Positions 5,098-7,474 of a DNA stretch of 7,474 nucleotides are shown one piece after another; position 1 is the first letter of the stretch, and every line of letters starts with the position of its first letter. Under the pieces are notes generated by a model. That model was not told where the DNA came from and made no database searches. It saw only the letters and a program-made list of their open reading frames with translations. Source of the DNA: Gemmatimonadota bacterium (GTDB lineage Bacteria; ARS69); assembly GCA_021604925.1 (NCBI GenBank), contig BQJX01000122.1:1-7474 (forward strand), written 5' to 3'. The position numbers and the translations under genes are program-made.

Positions 5098-5727
5098 TTG
5101 GCTAGAAACACAGATCCCAAGTGCAAGCAGTGTCGGCGCGAGGGCGTGAAGCTCTTCCTCAAGGGTGAGCGGTGCCTCACGCTGAAGTGCGCGATCGAAC
5201 GACGCAACTACGCACCCGGTGACCACGGCCAGAATTTCCGCCGCAAGGTGACCGAGTACGGTGTGCAGCTGCGCGAGAAGCAGAAGGCCCGTCGCATGTA
5301 CGGCGTGCTGGAGCGTCAGTTCCGCGGGTACTACGCCAAGGCCGCCGGCCAGAAGGGCGTGACCGGCGAGAACCTGCTGCGGATGCTCGAGTTGAGGTTG
5401 GACAACCTGGTGTACCGGCTCGGTCTCGCGTCCTCGCGCGCGCAGGCCCGGCAGATCGTGCTGCATCGCCACCTTTCGGTGAACGGGCAGACGGTCACGA
5501 TCCCGTCGTACCAGTGCAGACCGGGCGACAAGATCGAGGTACGCACGGGCAGCGCCAAGGTGGACGTGTTCAAGTCCAGCCTGGAGTCGCGTGATCCCAA
5601 CTCGCTCGTGAGTTGGCTCAGCGTGGACAAGGACAAGCTCAGCGGGTCGGTGCTTCAGAGCCCGTCTCGCGCCGAGATCCCGGTCCCGCTGAACGAGCAG
5701 CTCATTGTGGAGCTGTACTCGAAGTAG
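5098..5727 (+). CDS. rpsD: 30S ribosomal protein S4 (uS4), zinc-binding form, TTG start
   Basis: S4 is a primary 16S rRNA binder that nucleates 30S body assembly, and in many bacteria it represses its own operon. It has 209 residues, the usual length. The N-terminus carries Cys9, Cys12, Cys26 and Cys31, the four-cysteine zinc site seen in Thermus S4 and absent from E. coli S4. Next come NYAPGDHGQNFRRKVTEYGVQLREKQK (37-63) and the S4 RNA-binding domain LRLDNLVYRLGLASSRAQARQIVLHRHLSVNG (about residues 98-129), split here by position only for reference. A TTG AGG TTG codon cluster (5392-5400) encodes Leu-Arg-Leu at the start of that domain and is unlike the surrounding codon choice. The start is TTG 5098, giving Met-Ala-Arg. 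A 153-base spacer follows before rpoA. Confidence 0.97.
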   Translation: MARNTDPKCKQCRREGVKLFLKGERCLTLKCAIERRNYAPGDHGQNFRRKVTEYGVQLREKQKARRMYGVLERQFRGYYAKAAGQKGVTGENLLRMLELRLDNLVYRLGLASSRAQARQIVLHRHLSVNGQTVTIPSYQCRPGDKIEVRTGSAKVDVFKSSLESRDPNSLVSWLSVDKDKLSGSVLQSPSRAEIPVPLNEQLIVELYSK

Positions 5728-5880
5728 TCGGTACGTTGTTTCGGCCGTCCCGCAATCCGTGGGGCGGCCGTGTCTGCGGGCGGATCCGGGCAGCACTGGC
5801 CGGATCGTCCGGGGAACCGGAAGAAGATCGCGTCGGATCGAGGAACCGGTTTTCGAACCTGATCGGAGAGGAGCCCTCCC
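5728..5880 (+). promoter_or_regulatory. 153-base structured spacer between rpsD and rpoA
   Basis: This is the only long non-coding gap inside the cluster. It holds a strong 10-bp hairpin (5742-5770) and a second stem, GATCCGG (5783-5789) with CCGGATC (5800-5806). The second stem competes with a small CCGGA (5800-5804) / TCCGG (5808-5812) hairpin. There is an 8-base direct repeat GGAACCGG (5813-5820 and 5842-5849). A UUCG-capped stem, GGTT (5848-5851) with AACC (5856-5859), sits just before the rpoA ribosome site GGAGAGGAG (5865-5873). I see no convincing -35/-10 promoter pair. Possible roles are partial attenuation, RNA processing, or a protein-binding site uncoupling rpoA from rpsD. The structures are seen; the roles are inference. 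Confidence 0.5.
5742..5770 (+). other. Strong GC hairpin downstream of rpsD
   Basis: CGGCCGTCCC (5742-5751) pairs with GGGGCGGCCG (5761-5770): ten pairs, nine Watson-Crick and one U-G, around a 9-base loop. It begins 15 bases after the rpsD stop. The next bases are TGTCTGCGGG, with no T-run, so a full intrinsic terminator is unlikely, though a pause, attenuator or 3'-end-protecting structure is possible. Confidence 0.6.
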
Positions 5881-6888
5881 ATGAAGTGGAGACCCCTTAC
5901 CATGCCTCGGGGCATCGAGTTCGACGACTCGACCCTCACGGACAGCTACGGAAAAATGACGGTCCAGCCGTTGGAGCAGGGATTCGGCACCACGCTCGGC
6001 AACTCGTTGCGTCGCGTGCTGCTCTCCAGCCTCCAGGGCGCGGCCCCCGTGTTCACGCGCGTGGAAGGCGTGGAACACGAGTTCTCCACGGTCCCGGGCG
6101 TCCGCGAGGACGTGACCGAGATGGTGTTGAACCTGAAGGGCCTGGAGTTCCGTTACGACGGCGAGGAGATCCGCAAGGGTCGTCTCGAGGCCACGGGCGA
6201 AAAGCAGGTCACGGCCGCGGACTTCGTGTTCGAGCCGGACGTGGAGCTCCTGAACCCGGACCAGTACATTGCCACCATCAACAAGGGTGCCAGCCTCTCC
6301 ATGGAGATCGGCATCATGTGCGGTCGCGGGTACGTGCTCGCGGATCAGCACAAGCTGGAAGAGCAGCCGCTGGGCACCATCGCCCTGGACTCGCTGTTCA
6401 GCCCGGTGAAAAAGGTGCGCTACGAGGTCGAGGCCACGCGCGTCGGTCAGCGCACGGACTACGACGGCCTGGTCATGGAGATCTGGACGGATGGTTCCAT
6501 CACGCCGGTGGATGCCGTGGCGCACGCTTCCAAGATCATGAAGGACCACCTCATGCTCTTCATCAACTTCGACGAAGAGCCGGAGATCGTGGAAGAGAAG
6601 GAATACGACGAGGAATTCGAGCGGATGCGCGAACTCCTGAATCGTTCGGTGGACGAGCTGGAGCTGAGCGTCCGGTCGAGCAATTGCCTCACGTCGGCCA
6701 ACATCCGCACCATCGGCGAACTCGTTCAGAAGAGCGAGGCCGAGATGCTCAAGCAGCGGAACTTCGGACGGAAGTCCCTGAAAGAGATCCAGGAGATCCT
6801 GCAGGGCATGAATCTCTCTTTCGGCATGGACGTCAGCAAGTGGGCGACCGGGGCGGAGGAGTCGGTGGTGGCGGAAGCCATCGCCTGA
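5881..6888 (+). CDS. rpoA: DNA-directed RNA polymerase subunit alpha
   Basis: Alpha dimerises to start core RNA polymerase assembly, and its C-terminal domain binds UP-element DNA and activators. It has 335 residues, a full-length bacterial alpha. The N-terminal domain (about 1-230) shows PLEQGFGTTLGNSLRRVLLSS (30-50) with Arg45, GVREDVTEMVLNLKGL (73-88) and VEATRVGQRTDYDGLVMEI (183-201). An acidic linker (about 231-256) leads to the C-terminal domain with VDELELSVRSSNCL (257-270). Arg265, Asn268, Gly296, Lys298, Ser299 and Glu302 fall at the same numbers as the E. coli DNA-contact residues, so UP-element recognition should be conserved. The start is ATG 5881 with GGAGAGGAG seven bases upstream. 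A later Met8 would remove MKWRPLT, which resembles the N-terminus of some Gram-negative phyla. It is followed by rplQ after 31 bases. Confidence 0.98.
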   Translation: MKWRPLTMPRGIEFDDSTLTDSYGKMTVQPLEQGFGTTLGNSLRRVLLSSLQGAAPVFTRVEGVEHEFSTVPGVREDVTEMVLNLKGLEFRYDGEEIRKGRLEATGEKQVTAADFVFEPDVELLNPDQYIATINKGASLSMEIGIMCGRGYVLADQHKLEEQPLGTIALDSLFSPVKKVRYEVEATRVGQRTDYDGLVMEIWTDGSITPVDAVAHASKIMKDHLMLFINFDEEPEIVEEKEYDEEFERMRELLNRSVDELELSVRSSNCLTSANIRTIGELVQKSEAEMLKQRNFGRKSLKEIQEILQGMNLSFGMDVSKWATGAEESVVAEAIA

Positions 6889-6919
6889 CGCAGGCCCGGA
6901 AAGCCTTGGAGTCGAGACA

Positions 6920-7306
6920 ATGAGACATCGCAAAAATACCATTCGGCTGAACCGCACGTCGTCCCACCGGAAGGCCATGTTTCGCAACATGGTCACGTCG
7001 CTCATGCGCGAGGAGCGCGTGGAGACCACGGTGACGAAGGCGAAAGAGTGTCGGCGGGTGGCCGATCGCATGATCACGTTCGCCAAGCGCGGTGACCTGC
7101 ACGCTCGCCGTCAGGTGGCGCGCGTGGTGCGGGACCCGGCCGTGGTGAAGAAGATGTTCGAGGAGATCGGTCCGCGGTACGCGGAGCGTCCGGGCGGCTA
7201 CACCCGGATTCTCAAGACCGGTTTCCGTACCGGAGACAACGCGCCGCTGTCCATCCTGGAACTCGTCGACGGCAATCCGAAGAGCCTGGAAAGCGACGAC
7301 GAGTAG
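6920..7306 (+). CDS. rplQ: 50S ribosomal protein L17 (bL17)
   Basis: L17 is a bacterial-specific 50S protein near the peptide exit tunnel. It has 128 residues (127 in E. coli). Visible family motifs are MRHRKNTIRLNRTSSHRKAM (1-20), FRNMVTSLMREERVETTVTK (21-40), AKECRRVADRMITFAKRG (41-58) and the conserved C-terminal core RPGGYTRILKTGFRTGDNAP (90-109), followed by SILELVD. A short acidic end (ESDDE) replaces longer tails seen elsewhere. The start is ATG 6920 with GGAG (6908-6911), eight bases upstream. It is the last gene of the cluster: the stop at 7304-7306 is followed 29 bases later by the terminator stem. Confidence 0.98.
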   Translation: MRHRKNTIRLNRTSSHRKAMFRNMVTSLMREERVETTVTKAKECRRVADRMITFAKRGDLHARRQVARVVRDPAVVKKMFEEIGPRYAERPGGYTRILKTGFRTGDNAPLSILELVDGNPKSLESDDE

Positions 7307-7335
7307 ATCGAACAGAACCGCGTGAACAGGACAAT

Positions 7336-7372
7336 CGCTCCCGGTGCTTCGGTGCCGGGGGCGTTTTCTGTT
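7336..7372 (+). terminator. Intrinsic terminator of the operon, UUCG-capped
   Basis: CGCTCCCGGTGC (7336-7347) pairs with GGTGCCGGGGGCG-side bases 7352-7363: twelve continuous pairs, including three G-U wobbles, closing a UUCG loop (7348-7351) with the stabilising C-G pair. The U-tract TTTTCTGTT (7364-7372) follows directly. Its place right after rplQ marks the end of the S10-spc-alpha transcript. Confidence 0.93.
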
Positions 7373-7406
7373 GGGGGGCGATTCGGGGACGGCGGGAAGG
7401 TGCGGG

Positions 7407-7474
7407 ATGTTCTTCTTGGATTCGGGGGGCGGCCGGAACGACGCGGGACCGCGGGTGGCCGCGAGCTACGGAAG
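7407..7474 (+). CDS. Possible start of a downstream gene, truncated by window edge
   Basis: After the terminator, an ATG at 7407 opens a frame to the window end (22 codons, beginning MFFLDSGGGRNDAG). GGGAAGG (7394-7400) lies six bases upstream and could be a ribosome site, and third positions are strongly G/C like the genes here. The product is not recognisable. The other two + frames are also open in this short stretch (one from GTG 7400), so the call is weak. Confidence 0.2.
   Translation, partial: MFFLDSGGGRNDAGPRVAASYG

Noticed and set aside
5736..5764. TTGTTT at 5736-5741 as the -35 of an rpoA promoter
   Set aside because: No AT-rich -10 lies at suitable spacing; the expected position is GTGGGG inside a GC hairpin.
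5742..5780. Hairpin after rpsD as a full intrinsic terminator
   Set aside because: The stem is strong but is followed by TGTCTGCGGG with no U-tract; attenuation or processing remains possible.
5613..6923. A 436-codon alternate + frame overlapping rpsD, the spacer and rpoA
   Set aside because: The translation is Gly/Arg/Ala-rich without a fold. rpoA in another frame matches the alpha subunit residue by residue, and the frame crosses the strong hairpin.
4528..7086. An 852-codon open frame on the minus strand opposite rpsM-rplQ
   Set aside because: Same cause: it covers five confidently identified genes, and its His/Arg/Leu-rich translation resembles no family.
1..7474. Novel defence, mobile or secondary-metabolism system
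   Set aside because: All genes are core translation, secretion, transcription or nucleotide-metabolism genes in a widely conserved order. No repeats arrays, integrase, transposase or unknown cassette is present.

Overview
The window is the downstream part of a bacterial S10-spc-alpha ribosomal protein cluster, read entirely on the + strand. It holds thirteen genes in the order rpsE (5' truncated), rpmD, rplO, secY, adk, map, infA, rpmJ, rpsM, rpsK, rpsD, rpoA, rplQ. It closes with a strong UUCG-capped intrinsic terminator. All thirteen products were recognised from their sequence. Nothing suggests a mobile element, prophage, CRISPR array, or tRNA or rRNA gene.

The DNA is GC-rich with a strong G/C third-position bias. 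That bias produces long spurious open frames on the minus strand and in alternate + frames. The organism is a bacterium: SecY, RpoA, IF-1, L17 and L36 are all of bacterial type. Clues to lineage are adk-map-infA between secY and rpmJ, rpsD inside the alpha cluster, a LID-less short adenylate kinase, zinc-type L36 and S4, and an RpoA N-terminus of the MKWxxLxMP kind. This fits an uncultured or deep-branching high-GC Gram-negative lineage, for example a relative of the FCB group, Eisenbacteria or Gemmatimonadota. That placement is inference and not secure.

Layout: 1-2547 is the end of the spc unit. rpsE/rpmD and rplO/secY are joined by 4-base ATGA overlaps. 2548-3886 holds adk and map, joined by a GTGA overlap and with codon use unlike the ribosomal genes (CGG-rich arginine). 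3887-5727 runs infA-rpmJ-rpsM-rpsK-rpsD with 12-36 base gaps; rpsK and rpsD both start with TTG. A 153-base structured spacer (5728-5880) separates rpsD from rpoA. rpoA and rplQ follow, then the terminator at 7336-7372. The last ~100 bases lie beyond the operon and may hold the start of another gene.

The genes jointly make 30S proteins (S5, S13, S11, S4), 50S proteins (L30, L15, L36, L17), initiation factor 1, the RNA polymerase alpha subunit, the Sec translocon channel, the N-terminal Met-removing enzyme and adenylate kinase. This is an ordinary, well-known core operon, and I found no novel system. The points most worth a second look are the rpsD-rpoA spacer, the missing room for an E. coli-type S4-binding leader before rpsM, the unusual L15 sequence, and the paired TTG starts.
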